A stretch of 13,587 nt of DNA. Origin: Lachnospiraceae bacterium (GTDB lineage: Bacteria > Bacillota > Clostridia > Lachnospirales > Lachnospiraceae). The position numbers were made by a program, and so were the translations under genes. Under the pieces are notes generated by a model. The model worked only from the letters and a program-made list of their open reading frames with translations, searched no databases and had not been told where the DNA came from. The stretch is taken from positions 1-13,587 of the forward strand of contig CAAGKE010000254.1 of assembly GCA_900770325.1 (NCBI GenBank), in the 5' to 3' direction. Shown here piece by piece: positions 1 through 6,682 of the stretch. Position 1 is the first letter of the stretch. Each line of letters opens with the position of its first letter.

Positions 1-60
1 CGCATCGCCTGCGGATAGCTTCTCCAGCTTCACAGCCCCCGTCGAAACCTTTACTACCCC
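1..60 (-). ncRNA. ssrA: tmRNA (transfer-messenger RNA), 5' part only
   Basis: Read on the minus strand, the sequence from base 60 begins GGGGTAGTAAAGGTTTCGAC and continues with GGGGG. GGGG, a short spacer and GGTTTCGACGGG is the hallmark 5' end of bacterial tmRNA, where the first bases pair with the 3' end to form the alanine-tRNA-like acceptor stem. tmRNA with SmpB rescues stalled ribosomes and tags the unfinished peptide for proteolysis. Only the first 60 or so bases are present; the tag-peptide frame, pseudoknots and 3' half lie outside the window. A perfect-consensus promoter sits about 45 bases upstream, so the primary transcript would carry a leader that RNase P removes. No other RNA family known to me has this start, but the rest of the gene cannot be checked. 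Confidence 0.82.
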
Positions 61-111
61 GGAGTGTTCCGAGTGTATCGGCTGCTGAAGACTCTGCTTT
101 GTTGTTTTTAT

Positions 112-140
112 AGTATACCGTCCTGACTTTTTTGTGTCAA
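112..140 (-). promoter_or_regulatory. Strong sigma-A promoter of ssrA
   Basis: On the minus strand TTGACA (140-135) and TATACT (117-112) are separated by exactly 17 bases. The -35 box is a perfect consensus and the -10 box differs at one position. Transcription should start near base 105, about 45 bases before the mature tmRNA end. Such a strong promoter suits an abundant stable RNA. Confidence 0.85.
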
Positions 141-188
141 CCCCCAATTTCAAATGCGAACCAAAGCTATCTGTTCGTGCGCTGATGA

Positions 189-217
189 TTGAATGTTTGG
201 CGGGAAGCGTGTATAAT
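189..217 (+). promoter_or_regulatory. Sigma-A promoter of the alarmone synthetase gene
   Basis: TTGAAT (189-194), a 17-base spacer and TATAAT (212-217) form a near-consensus promoter divergent from that of ssrA. The expected start near base 224 would leave a leader of about 35 bases before ATG 259. It makes the upstream in-frame TTG at 229 an unlikely start, because almost no leader would remain. Confidence 0.8.
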
Positions 218-258
218 TTGTATATTAGTTGGTAATGGGAGGTTTATTAAAAACAGAT

Positions 259-993
259 ATGACAGAAGAGGAAGTAATTGTTCAGACCGTGAAGCAGCAG
301 GTCGCACAGGAAAGAAAACCGGATGCGGTGCAGGAGGTGGAAGCGGCCCCCATGGTTGTCAATTTTCTGGAAGAATCGAAGCAGTTTGAAGAACTGATGA
401 TGATGTATGAATGTGCCATTAAGGAGGTGCAGACAAAGCTTGAGATTCTGGACCGGGAGTTTTCTGTACTGCACAGGCGTAATCCGATTTCCAGCATTGA
501 GAGCAGAGTAAAAAGCCCCATGAGCATCTACCGGAAATTAAAGAAGGATGGACTTCCGGTGAGTGTAAAGACCATTGTTCGGAATTTGAATGATGTGGCA
601 GGGATTCGGGTCATCTGCAATTTTATTGACGATATCTATGACATTGTCCGTATGGTGGCAAAGCAGGATGATCTGCGGGTGGTCAGCATCAAGGATTATA
701 TCCGTCATCCGAAGGCAAACGGATACCGCAGCTATCATATGATCGTAGAGGTGCCGGTATTCTTTTCCAGAAAAAAGCAGATCATGCGGGTGGAGATACA
801 GATTCGGACGATTGCCATGAATTTCTGGGCCAGCCTGGAGCACCAGATCCGGTATAAGAAAAACATTGAGAATATGGAAGGCATTGACGAGATCAGCCGG
901 GAGCTTTATGAGGCGGCAGAGATCATTGCGCAGACCGATGAGAAAATGCAGTCAATCAAATATAAGATCGACCAGTTTGCGGATATGGATTAG
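259..993 (+). CDS. relQ: Small alarmone synthetase, RelQ/YjbM type (GTP pyrophosphokinase family)
   Basis: The 244-residue protein has a RelA/SpoT synthetase domain and neither the HD hydrolase nor the TGS/ACT regulatory domains of long Rel, so it should make (p)ppGpp from ATP and GDP/GTP without degrading it. Visible motifs are ESRVKSPMSIYRKL (81-94), NDVAGIRVIC (111-120), DYIRHPKANGYRSYH (147-160) and VEIQIRT (178-184), the last carrying the catalytic Glu. The first 45 or so residues are polar and probably flexible; RelQ enzymes typically form tetramers. ATG 259 is preferred because GGGAGG (237-242) lies upstream, though its 16-base spacing is long. ATG 235 and TTG 229 are in frame but lack a ribosome site and lie very close to the predicted transcript start. 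It is monocistronic, divergent from tmRNA. Assignment to RelQ rather than RelP rests on overall resemblance. Confidence 0.9.
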   Translation: MTEEEVIVQTVKQQVAQERKPDAVQEVEAAPMVVNFLEESKQFEELMMMYECAIKEVQTKLEILDREFSVLHRRNPISSIESRVKSPMSIYRKLKKDGLPVSVKTIVRNLNDVAGIRVICNFIDDIYDIVRMVAKQDDLRVVSIKDYIRHPKANGYRSYHMIVEVPVFFSRKKQIMRVEIQIRTIAMNFWASLEHQIRYKKNIENMEGIDEISRELYEAAEIIAQTDEKMQSIKYKIDQFADMD

Positions 994-1068
994 CGGAAGA
1001 ACGTACAGTGGATTCTGGAGGGGCCAACTGAGCCCGAGTGAAAAATGTGCAGATCCCTCATGGAAATG

Positions 1069-1100
1069 TTCACATATTTGCCATAAACCTGTGTTAGGAT
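1069..1100 (+). promoter_or_regulatory. Possible promoter/operator of the two-component operon
   Basis: The 220-base gap between the alarmone synthetase and the response regulator must hold the operon promoter. The best candidate I see is TTCACA (1069-1074) followed by TTGCCATAA and a TAGGAT box (1095-1100). Spacing is not canonical, so an activator may be needed. TTCACA and TGCCATA in close succession could be half-sites of an OmpR-type operator, but this is speculative. Confidence 0.28.
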
Positions 1101-1142
1101 AGTGCAGATAGAGAGATCAGGGAATGAAATCAAATTAGGCAA

Positions 1143-1182
1143 TTGCGAAACACGGTTGTTTTAAGAGTTGCGCAACTGGCTA
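1143..1182. repeat. Copy 1 of a TTGCGAAAC...GCAACTGGCTA dispersed element
   Basis: TTGCGAAAC (1143-1151) is followed by a 12-base perfect palindrome, AGTTGCGCAACT (1166-1177), and then GGCTA. A related element with similar spacing lies at 12618-12655. Here it sits 30 to 70 bases upstream of the response regulator start, inside the leader or promoter region. Confidence 0.55.
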
Positions 1183-1213
1183 TTGAATCAAATGGTCGGA
1201 AGGAGATAGTTCA

Positions 1214-1894
1214 ATGGACACATTAAAAGTACTGGTAGTGGATGATGAGAGCAGGATGCGTAAGCTGGTCCGGGACTTTCTGGTAAAAAAGGATTTTGAA
1301 GTGCTGGAGGCCGGAGACGGTGCGGAAGCCATTGATATTTTTTTTGATACGAAGGATATTGCGCTGATTATTCTGGATGTAATGATGCCGAAGATGGATG
1401 GATGGCAGGTATGCCGGGAGATACGGAAATATTCCAAGGTGCCTATCATTATGCTGACTGCCAAAAGTGATGAGCGGGATGAGCTGATGGGCTTTGAAAT
1501 GGGCGTAGATGAGTACATATCGAAGCCCTTCAGTCCGAAGATCCTGGTGGCCAGGGTGGAAGCGATTCTGCGCAGGACCAATGCCATCAATCCGGAGGAA
1601 GTGCTGAAGGCCGGAGCGATAGAGATCAATAAAGCCGCTCATCAGGTGACGATCGACGGTAAAAATGTGGATCTGAGCTATAAGGAGTTTGAACTGCTTA
1701 CTTATTTTGTGGAAAATCAGGGCCTGGCACTTTCCAGGGAGAAAATTCTGAACAGTGTATGGAATTATGATTATTTCGGGGATGCCAGGACCATCGATAC
1801 CCACGTGAAAAAGCTGCGCAGTAAAATGGGAAAACGTGGAGACTATATCAAAACCATCTGGGGAATGGGATACAAATTCGAGGTGGATGAATGA
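1214..1894 (+). CDS. Two-component response regulator, OmpR/PhoB family
   Basis: This 226-residue DNA-binding regulator has a receiver domain (about 4-122) and a C-terminal winged helix (about 132-225). The acidic pair D10/D11, phosphoacceptor D55 in LIILDVMMP, T82 and K104 are all present. The output domain has the typical recognition-helix stretch DARTIDTHVKKLRSKMG (190-206) and the wing ending IKTIWGMGYKF. The start is set by GGAAGGAG at 1198-1205, eight bases before ATG 1214. Its stop overlaps the kinase start as ATGA, so the pair should be translationally coupled and the kinase should be its phosphodonor. The regulon cannot be read from the sequence. It resembles the many clostridial regulators of cell-envelope stress and nutrient responses. 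Confidence 0.95.
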   Translation: MDTLKVLVVDDESRMRKLVRDFLVKKDFEVLEAGDGAEAIDIFFDTKDIALIILDVMMPKMDGWQVCREIRKYSKVPIIMLTAKSDERDELMGFEMGVDEYISKPFSPKILVARVEAILRRTNAINPEEVLKAGAIEINKAAHQVTIDGKNVDLSYKEFELLTYFVENQGLALSREKILNSVWNYDYFGDARTIDTHVKKLRSKMGKRGDYIKTIWGMGYKFEVDE

Positions 1895-3609
1895 AACGTT
1901 CAATAGCCAAAGAGATGGCCGTTATTTTCATTGGACTGATGGTACTGGTGCTGTCCGCAAATCTTCTGATCAACAATTTCTTCATGGAACGTTTTTATAT
2001 CATGAAGCTGCAGAAGACACTGGTAAAAGCTTATCGGATGATCGATGAGCATATTCAGGACGGGCAGGTGGATACGGAGTATTTTACTTCGGATTTCCAG
2101 GAAATGTGCAGCACCAACAACATTACTATGGTCGTGGTGAATCAGGAATACCGCATGGTGATGGCGGTGCGGGACGTTAACCCCAACGGTCAGGGGACGG
2201 ATGACGGCAGCACGCTGATGCAGGTGCGTCTGTTCGGATACACCACAGGAATCGATACGGACGATGCCCAGGTATTGCTGGAGACGGAAAACTACACCAT
2301 ACAGAAAAAAACGGATCAGAAGATCGATATGGGATACCTGGAGATCTGGGGCAGCCTTTCCTGCGGGTACTATTTTATGATGCGGATACCGCTGGAGAGT
2401 ATCCGGATCAGTGCCGGGATCTCCAATGAATTTATTCTGTATATTACGCTGATTGCGGTACTGATCAGCTTTGTACTGATTGGGTGGCTTTCCCGCAGGA
2501 TCGCCAAACCCATCCGGGAACTGACAGACCTGTCAGGCCGGATGGCGAATCTGGATTTTGACGCGAAATATACCAGCGGCGGTGAAGATGAGATCGGCCA
2601 GCTGGGGCAGAATTTTAATCAGATGTCGGAGACTCTGGAGACTACGATCTCGCAGCTGAAGACAGCAAATGTGAAGCTGCAGCGGGACATTGAGAAGCGG
2701 ACCCAGATCGATGAGATGCGCAAGGAATTTCTTTCGAATGTATCCCATGAACTGAAAACTCCTCTGGCTTTGATTCAGGGTTATGCGGAGGGCTTAAAGG
2801 AGTGCATTAATGATGACGCGGAAAGCAGAGAATTCTACTGCGACGTAATCATGGATGAAGCCGGAAAGATGAATGAAATGGTAAAGAAGCTTCTTACTCT
2901 GAATCAGCTGGAATTTGGAAATGATCAGGTGGAAATGGAACGTTTTGATCTGGTACAATTGATCCAGGGGAAGCTTCAGTCCATTCAGATCCTGGCTCAG
3001 CAGAAGGAAGCCCGAATCAGCTACAGCGGCAGCAGCAGCCTTCATGTGTGGGGAGATGAGTTTAAGGTGGAAGAGGTGCTGACCAACTACCTGAGCAATG
3101 CTCTGAATCATGTGGAGGGAGAGAGGAAAGTCGAGATCCGCACCAGCCTGCAGGGGAAAAAGGTGCGTACCTCTGTGTTTAATACAGGACAGCCCATCCC
3201 GGAGGAGGATCTGGATCAGATCTGGGTGAAGTTTTATAAAGTGGATAAGGCCAGAACCCGGGAATATGGAGGAAGCGGCGTGGGACTTTCTATTGTAAAA
3301 GCCATCATGAATTCCTTCCATCAGGCATACGGTGTGGAAAACTATGATAACGGTGTGGAATTCTGGTTTGAACTGGAATCCGCAGACGGCGGACAGCTTT
3401 TCGATGCCAGACAGCTTTCGGACGGCAGGCCGTATCCGGGCAGCGGGCAGTATCCGGATGCCGAGCCGTATCCGGACAGTGGGCAGCATCCGGACGACGA
3501 GCCGTATCCGGACAGCGGGCAGCATCCGGACGACAATTCATATTCGGACAGCGGACAGTATCCGGATGCCGGTCAGGCGGGTGAGCCGGGGACAGAAATG
3601 AGAGCATAA
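1891..3609 (+). CDS. Membrane sensor histidine kinase (HAMP-HisKA-HATPase) with a repeat tail
   Basis: This 572-residue partner kinase overlaps the regulator gene by ATGA. In order: short cytoplasmic start, TM1 (about 10-31), extracellular sensor (about 32-178), TM2 (about 181-200), HAMP (about 200-252), coiled linker, HisKA with phosphorylated H286 in NVSHELKTPL, and an HATPase domain with N-box NYLSNALNH (399-407) and G2 box GGSGVGLSIVK (460-470). The G1 box reads FNTGQPIP rather than the usual DxGxG. I recall this variant as common in clostridial kinases, so activity is still expected. From about 515 to 562 the protein carries eight hexapeptide repeats of the (Y/H)PDSGQ/(Y/H)PDDEP type, beyond the normal end of the catalytic domain, and ends in a short GEPGTEMRA tail. 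The ligand sensed is unknown; the sensor region shows no recognisable PAS or Cache signature by eye. Confidence 0.93.
   Translation: MKRSIAKEMAVIFIGLMVLVLSANLLINNFFMERFYIMKLQKTLVKAYRMIDEHIQDGQVDTEYFTSDFQEMCSTNNITMVVVNQEYRMVMAVRDVNPNGQGTDDGSTLMQVRLFGYTTGIDTDDAQVLLETENYTIQKKTDQKIDMGYLEIWGSLSCGYYFMMRIPLESIRISAGISNEFILYITLIAVLISFVLIGWLSRRIAKPIRELTDLSGRMANLDFDAKYTSGGEDEIGQLGQNFNQMSETLETTISQLKTANVKLQRDIEKRTQIDEMRKEFLSNVSHELKTPLALIQGYAEGLKECINDDAESREFYCDVIMDEAGKMNEMVKKLLTLNQLEFGNDQVEMERFDLVQLIQGKLQSIQILAQQKEARISYSGSSSLHVWGDEFKVEEVLTNYLSNALNHVEGERKVEIRTSLQGKKVRTSVFNTGQPIPEEDLDQIWVKFYKVDKARTREYGGSGVGLSIVKAIMNSFHQAYGVENYDNGVEFWFELESADGGQLFDARQLSDGRPYPGSGQYPDAEPYPDSGQHPDDEPYPDSGQHPDDNSYSDSGQYPDAGQAGEPGTEMRA
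3433..3576 (+). repeat. Coding tandem repeat: eight 18-base units in the kinase C-terminus
   Basis: Eight consecutive in-frame 18-base units encode YPGSGQ, YPDAEP, YPDSGQ, HPDDEP, YPDSGQ, HPDDNS, YSDSGQ and YPDAGQ. The units pair into a higher 36-base period (YPDSGQ + HPDDEP). The repeat keeps frame, is acidic and Tyr/Pro-rich, and follows the ATPase domain, so it adds a cytoplasmic flexible tail. Repeats of this kind change length by slipped-strand replication in multiples of 18 bases, which would not disrupt the kinase. Confidence 0.85.
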
Positions 3610-3656
3610 AAAGAGTGACGGGAAAGCATACCCTGTCAGGAAAGAGGATAGATGGA

Positions 3657-5000
3657 ATGAGCAAAGTAGCAGTGGTGGGCGGCGGAGCAGCCGGAATGTT
3701 TGCGGCCATAACGGCAGCAGGCTGCGGTCATCAGGTGGAGCTGTACGAAAAAAATGAAAAGCTTGGGAAAAAAATTTATATTACCGGAAAAGGGCGGTGC
3801 AATCTGACCAATCACTGTGATATGGATACTCTGTTTGAAAGCGTCTGCAGCAACCGGAAATTTCTGTACAGCGCTTTCTATGGCTTTACGAATCAGGATG
3901 TGATCGATTTCTTTGAGGGCTGTGGAATGAAGACAAAAACCGAGCGGGGAAATCGGGTATTTCCGGTATCGGATCATTCCTCCGATGTGATCAGCGCTCT
4001 GGCGGGAGAACTGAAACGAAGAAGGGTAAAGATTTATCTTCAGACACCGGTGAAGGAGCTGCTGCTGGAAGCAGAACAGAAGGAAGAGGCGAAAGACCCG
4101 GAAGAAGAAAATATTGATTCGGGAGGAAACGGGAAAAAGGCCCGGAAAGAAAAGGAAGGAATATCGGAGAAGAATGCGCGGGAGCGGCAGAAAATCAGAG
4201 GAATCCGGCTGATGGACGGGACAGAGGTTCCGGCTGACGCGGTGATCGTGGCTACCGGCGGCCTGTCCTATCCTTCTACCGGCTCCACCGGAGACGGATA
4301 CCGGTTTGCCAGGGAGACCGGGCACCGGGTGACAGAGCTGTCTCCATCGCTGGTTCCCCTGACGGTACAGGAGGAAGACGCAAAGGAAATGCAGGGCCTG
4401 TCTCTGAAGAATGTGCGGGTTTTCATCCGTGACGGAAAAAAACTGCTGTATGAAGATTTCGGAGAGATGATGTTTACCCATTTTGGCGTTACCGGTCCAC
4501 TGATCTTAAGCGCCAGCAGCCGGATCCAGAAAAACCTGAAGGAGCATCCGCTGAGGCTGGAGATCGACCTGAAACCGGCTCTGACGGAAGAACAGCTGGA
4601 TGCCAGGCTTCTGCGGGAATTTGAAAACAATAAAAACCGGCAGTTTAAAAATATTCTCGGGACGCTGTTTCCCTCCAAAATGGTTCCGGTCATGGTACGC
4701 CGCAGCGGCATTGCTCCGGATAAAGCGATACATGATATTTCCAGAGAAGAGCGTCAGAATCTGATCCATGCGGCTAAAAACTTTGGGCTGACCGTTACAG
4801 GGCTGCGGGGATATCAGGAGGCAGTGATTACCCGGGGCGGTGTTTCCGTAAAGGATATACAGCCTTCAAACATGGAATCGAAGCTGGTGCAGGGCCTGTA
4901 TTTTGCCGGAGAGGTACTGGATCTGGATGCAGTGACCGGCGGGTTTAACCTGCAGATTGCCTGGTCCACCGGCTATGCGGCGGGAAACGGGATCGCATAA
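3657..5000 (+). CDS. HI0933-family NAD(P)/FAD-dependent oxidoreductase (YhiN-like)
   Basis: This 447-residue flavoprotein belongs to the HI0933/YhiN family, often annotated as aminoacetone oxidase family FAD-binding enzyme; its physiological substrate is not established. The N-terminal FAD-binding Rossmann motif is VAVVGGGAAGMFAA. The family signatures GKKIYITGKGRCNLTN and, near the C-terminus, GGVSVKDI and GLYFAGEVLDLDAVTGGFN are intact. ATG 3657 is chosen because AAAGAGGA (3641-3648) lies eight bases upstream; an in-frame GTG at 3615 lacks a site. Residues about 138-181 form a highly charged Lys/Glu-rich insertion between two conserved blocks, longer than I expect for the family and probably an exposed loop. 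It begins 47 bases after the kinase gene and may share its transcript or lead the cmk-ispH-S1 cluster. Confidence 0.9.
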   Translation: MSKVAVVGGGAAGMFAAITAAGCGHQVELYEKNEKLGKKIYITGKGRCNLTNHCDMDTLFESVCSNRKFLYSAFYGFTNQDVIDFFEGCGMKTKTERGNRVFPVSDHSSDVISALAGELKRRRVKIYLQTPVKELLLEAEQKEEAKDPEEENIDSGGNGKKARKEKEGISEKNARERQKIRGIRLMDGTEVPADAVIVATGGLSYPSTGSTGDGYRFARETGHRVTELSPSLVPLTVQEEDAKEMQGLSLKNVRVFIRDGKKLLYEDFGEMMFTHFGVTGPLILSASSRIQKNLKEHPLRLEIDLKPALTEEQLDARLLREFENNKNRQFKNILGTLFPSKMVPVMVRRSGIAPDKAIHDISREERQNLIHAAKNFGLTVTGLRGYQEAVITRGGVSVKDIQPSNMESKLVQGLYFAGEVLDLDAVTGGFNLQIAWSTGYAAGNGIA

Positions 5001-5044
5001 GATATCCTGGCAGAAAAGAGATGAAAGCTTACGGCGGATCGCAG

Positions 5045-5110
5045 GCGTGGTCAGTGGAAGAATGCAACGCATTCGGCCACGCCGCGGCAAGAACGCCAGA
5101 GGCGTTCTTG
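5045..5110 (+). repeat. Double-hairpin element upstream of cmk
   Basis: Two strong hairpins fill the gap before cmk. The first (5045-5082) pairs GCGTGG with CCACGC, extends by a T-G wobble and a C-G pair, has a one-sided bulge, and is capped by GAATGC-AAC-GCATTC. The second (5088-5110) is a perfect 10-base stem, CAAGAACGCC with loop AGA. No T-run follows, so neither looks like an intrinsic terminator. The second stem ends 13 bases before the cmk ribosome site GGAGG (5124-5128). It may be a dispersed palindromic element, an mRNA processing site or a translational control structure. Confidence 0.7.
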
Positions 5111-5136
5111 AACGAAAAATAGCGGAGGAAAATAAC

Positions 5137-5802
5137 ATGGGATTTAATATAGCAATAGACGGCCCGGCAGGGGCCGGTAAAAGTACGATCGCAAAGCAGG
5201 CAGCAAGGGAGCTGGGCTTTATCTATGTGGACACCGGAGCCATGTACCGGACGATCGCACTGGGATTATTGAGGAAAGGAACAGATTGTGAGGATGAGGC
5301 AGAGCTGGAGGCGGCTCTGAAGGAAATCAAAGTGGAGATTGCCTATGAAAATGGGGAGCAGCAGATGCTGCTGAACGGGGAGAATGTGACCGGAGAGATC
5401 CGGACAGAACAGGTGAGCCGGATGGCCAGTATCTCTTCCGCCAGGCCCATGGTACGGGCAAAACTGCTGGAAATGCAGCGCTCTCTGGCTGCCAGCGCAG
5501 ATGTGCTGATGGACGGACGGGATATCGGAACGAAAATTCTTCCCGATGCCCAACTGAAGATCTATCTTACCGCCAGTATAGAAGCCAGAGCAAAACGCCG
5601 TTTTCTGGAGCAGCAGGCAAAGGGTGAAGAATGCAGTCTGGAAGAGATAGAAAAGGATATAGAAGAGCGGGACTACCGGGACATGCATCGGGAAACAGCG
5701 CCCCTTCGCCAGGCGGAGGATGCGGTGCTGGTGGATACTTCTGATATGACCATTGAGGAGACGGTCCGGTGCATAGAGACGCTGGTAAAAGAACGCAGCT
5801 GA
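5137..5802 (+). CDS. cmk: Cytidylate kinase
   Basis: This 221-residue kinase transfers phosphate from ATP to CMP/dCMP, feeding pyrimidine nucleotide recycling. Length matches the bacterial family. The Walker A loop is GPAGAGKST (9-17), followed by VDTGAMYR (31-38) in the CMP-binding region, MDGRDIGT (125-132) and the lid segment RDYRDMHRETAPL (178-190), all typical of Cmk. ATG 5137 has GGAGG (5124-5128) at eight bases. The frame is open upstream to 4957, but that stretch crosses the double hairpin and the end of the FAD gene and shows no conserved protein, so it is not part of cmk. In many bacteria cmk precedes the S1 gene rpsA; here ispH lies between, a known clostridial order. Confidence 0.96.
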   Translation: MGFNIAIDGPAGAGKSTIAKQAARELGFIYVDTGAMYRTIALGLLRKGTDCEDEAELEAALKEIKVEIAYENGEQQMLLNGENVTGEIRTEQVSRMASISSARPMVRAKLLEMQRSLAASADVLMDGRDIGTKILPDAQLKIYLTASIEARAKRRFLEQQAKGEECSLEEIEKDIEERDYRDMHRETAPLRQAEDAVLVDTSDMTIEETVRCIETLVKERS

Positions 5803-5833
5803 ACTTTTATATGTTTCAGGGGGAGTAAAGAAA

Positions 5834-6682
5834 ATGGACGTGATCGTAGCAAAAACCGCCGGATTCTGTTTTGGAGTACGCCGTGCGGTAAATACAGTAT
5901 ATGAGCAGGTGGAAAAGGGGATAAAGCCCATTTATACCTATGGACCGATCATTCATAATGAAGAAGTGGTCCGGGATCTGGAGGAAAAAGGTGTCCGGGT
6001 CATCCACGGGGAAGAAGAATTGAAGCAGCTTACAGAAGGGACAGTGATCATCCGCTCCCATGGAGTAGCCAGAAACATTTATACCATGATTCAGCAGCAG
6101 GGCCTGACGTTGGTGGATGCCACCTGTCCCTTTGTAAAGAAGATTCATAAAATCGTCCGTCAGAAAAGCGAAGAAGGATATGATATTGTGATTATCGGAA
6201 ATGCTTCCCATCCGGAGGTGGAAGGGATACAGGGATGGGCCACGCGTCCGGCAGCTGTTATTGAGACAGAGGAGGAAGCCAGACAATATCACCCAAGTGG
6301 GGAAAAACCGCTGTGCATTGTGAGCCAGACGACATTTAATTACAAGAAATTTGATAAATTAGTTGAAATTATTTCAAAAATGCGATATGATAAAACTGAT
6401 GTTTTAAATACTATTTGTAATGCGACAGAAGAACGCCAGACAGAAGCGAGATTGATCGCCCAGAAAGCGGATGCCATGATCGTGATCGGCGGGAAACACA
6501 GTTCGAATACACAGAAGTTATTTGAAATATGCAAAAAAGAATGTGCAAATACTTACTATATACAGACACTCGTTGATTTGGATATTCGGCTATTGCCATC
6601 CAGGGGTTGCGTAGGTATTACAGCAGGGGCATCGACCCCAAATAATTTGATTGAGGAGGTTTCAAAACAATGTCGGAGTTAA
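5834..6682 (+). CDS. ispH: 4-hydroxy-3-methylbut-2-enyl diphosphate reductase
   Basis: IspH (LytB) is the final enzyme of the MEP pathway, reducing HMBPP to IPP and DMAPP with an oxygen-sensitive Fe-S cluster. The three cluster cysteines are C12 (FCFGVRRAV), C98 (DATCPFV) and C195 (NTICNATEERQ). Substrate-binding motifs are also present: H41 (GPIIHNEEVV), the RSHGV block, H126 and E128 in SHPEVEG, SQTTFN, and GGKHSSNT. Length (282) is normal for the stand-alone enzyme. GGGGGAG (5819-5825) precedes ATG 5834. The gene ends 13 bases inside the next gene; its last codons (after EEVSK) read QCRS in place of a continuation into the S1 domain seen in fused clostridial homologues. A stretch around 6334-6420 is markedly AT-richer than the rest of the gene. 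Confidence 0.96.
   Translation: MDVIVAKTAGFCFGVRRAVNTVYEQVEKGIKPIYTYGPIIHNEEVVRDLEEKGVRVIHGEEELKQLTEGTVIIRSHGVARNIYTMIQQQGLTLVDATCPFVKKIHKIVRQKSEEGYDIVIIGNASHPEVEGIQGWATRPAAVIETEEEARQYHPSGEKPLCIVSQTTFNYKKFDKLVEIISKMRYDKTDVLNTICNATEERQTEARLIAQKADAMIVIGGKHSSNTQKLFEICKKECANTYYIQTLVDLDIRLLPSRGCVGITAGASTPNNLIEEVSKQCRS

Noticed and set aside
3305..3709. Antisense Pro/Arg/Cys-rich frame opposite the kinase tail
   Set aside because: It mirrors the coding 18-base repeats and has no ribosome site or promoter on the minus strand.
5045..5110. Intrinsic terminator ahead of cmk
   Set aside because: Neither hairpin is followed by a T-run, so an RNA element or dispersed palindrome fits better.
4957..5136. 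N-terminal extension of cytidylate kinase (frame open from 4957)
   Set aside because: It overlaps the end of the FAD gene and runs through two hairpins. The Walker A loop sits at the normal distance from ATG 5137, which has its own GGAGG site.
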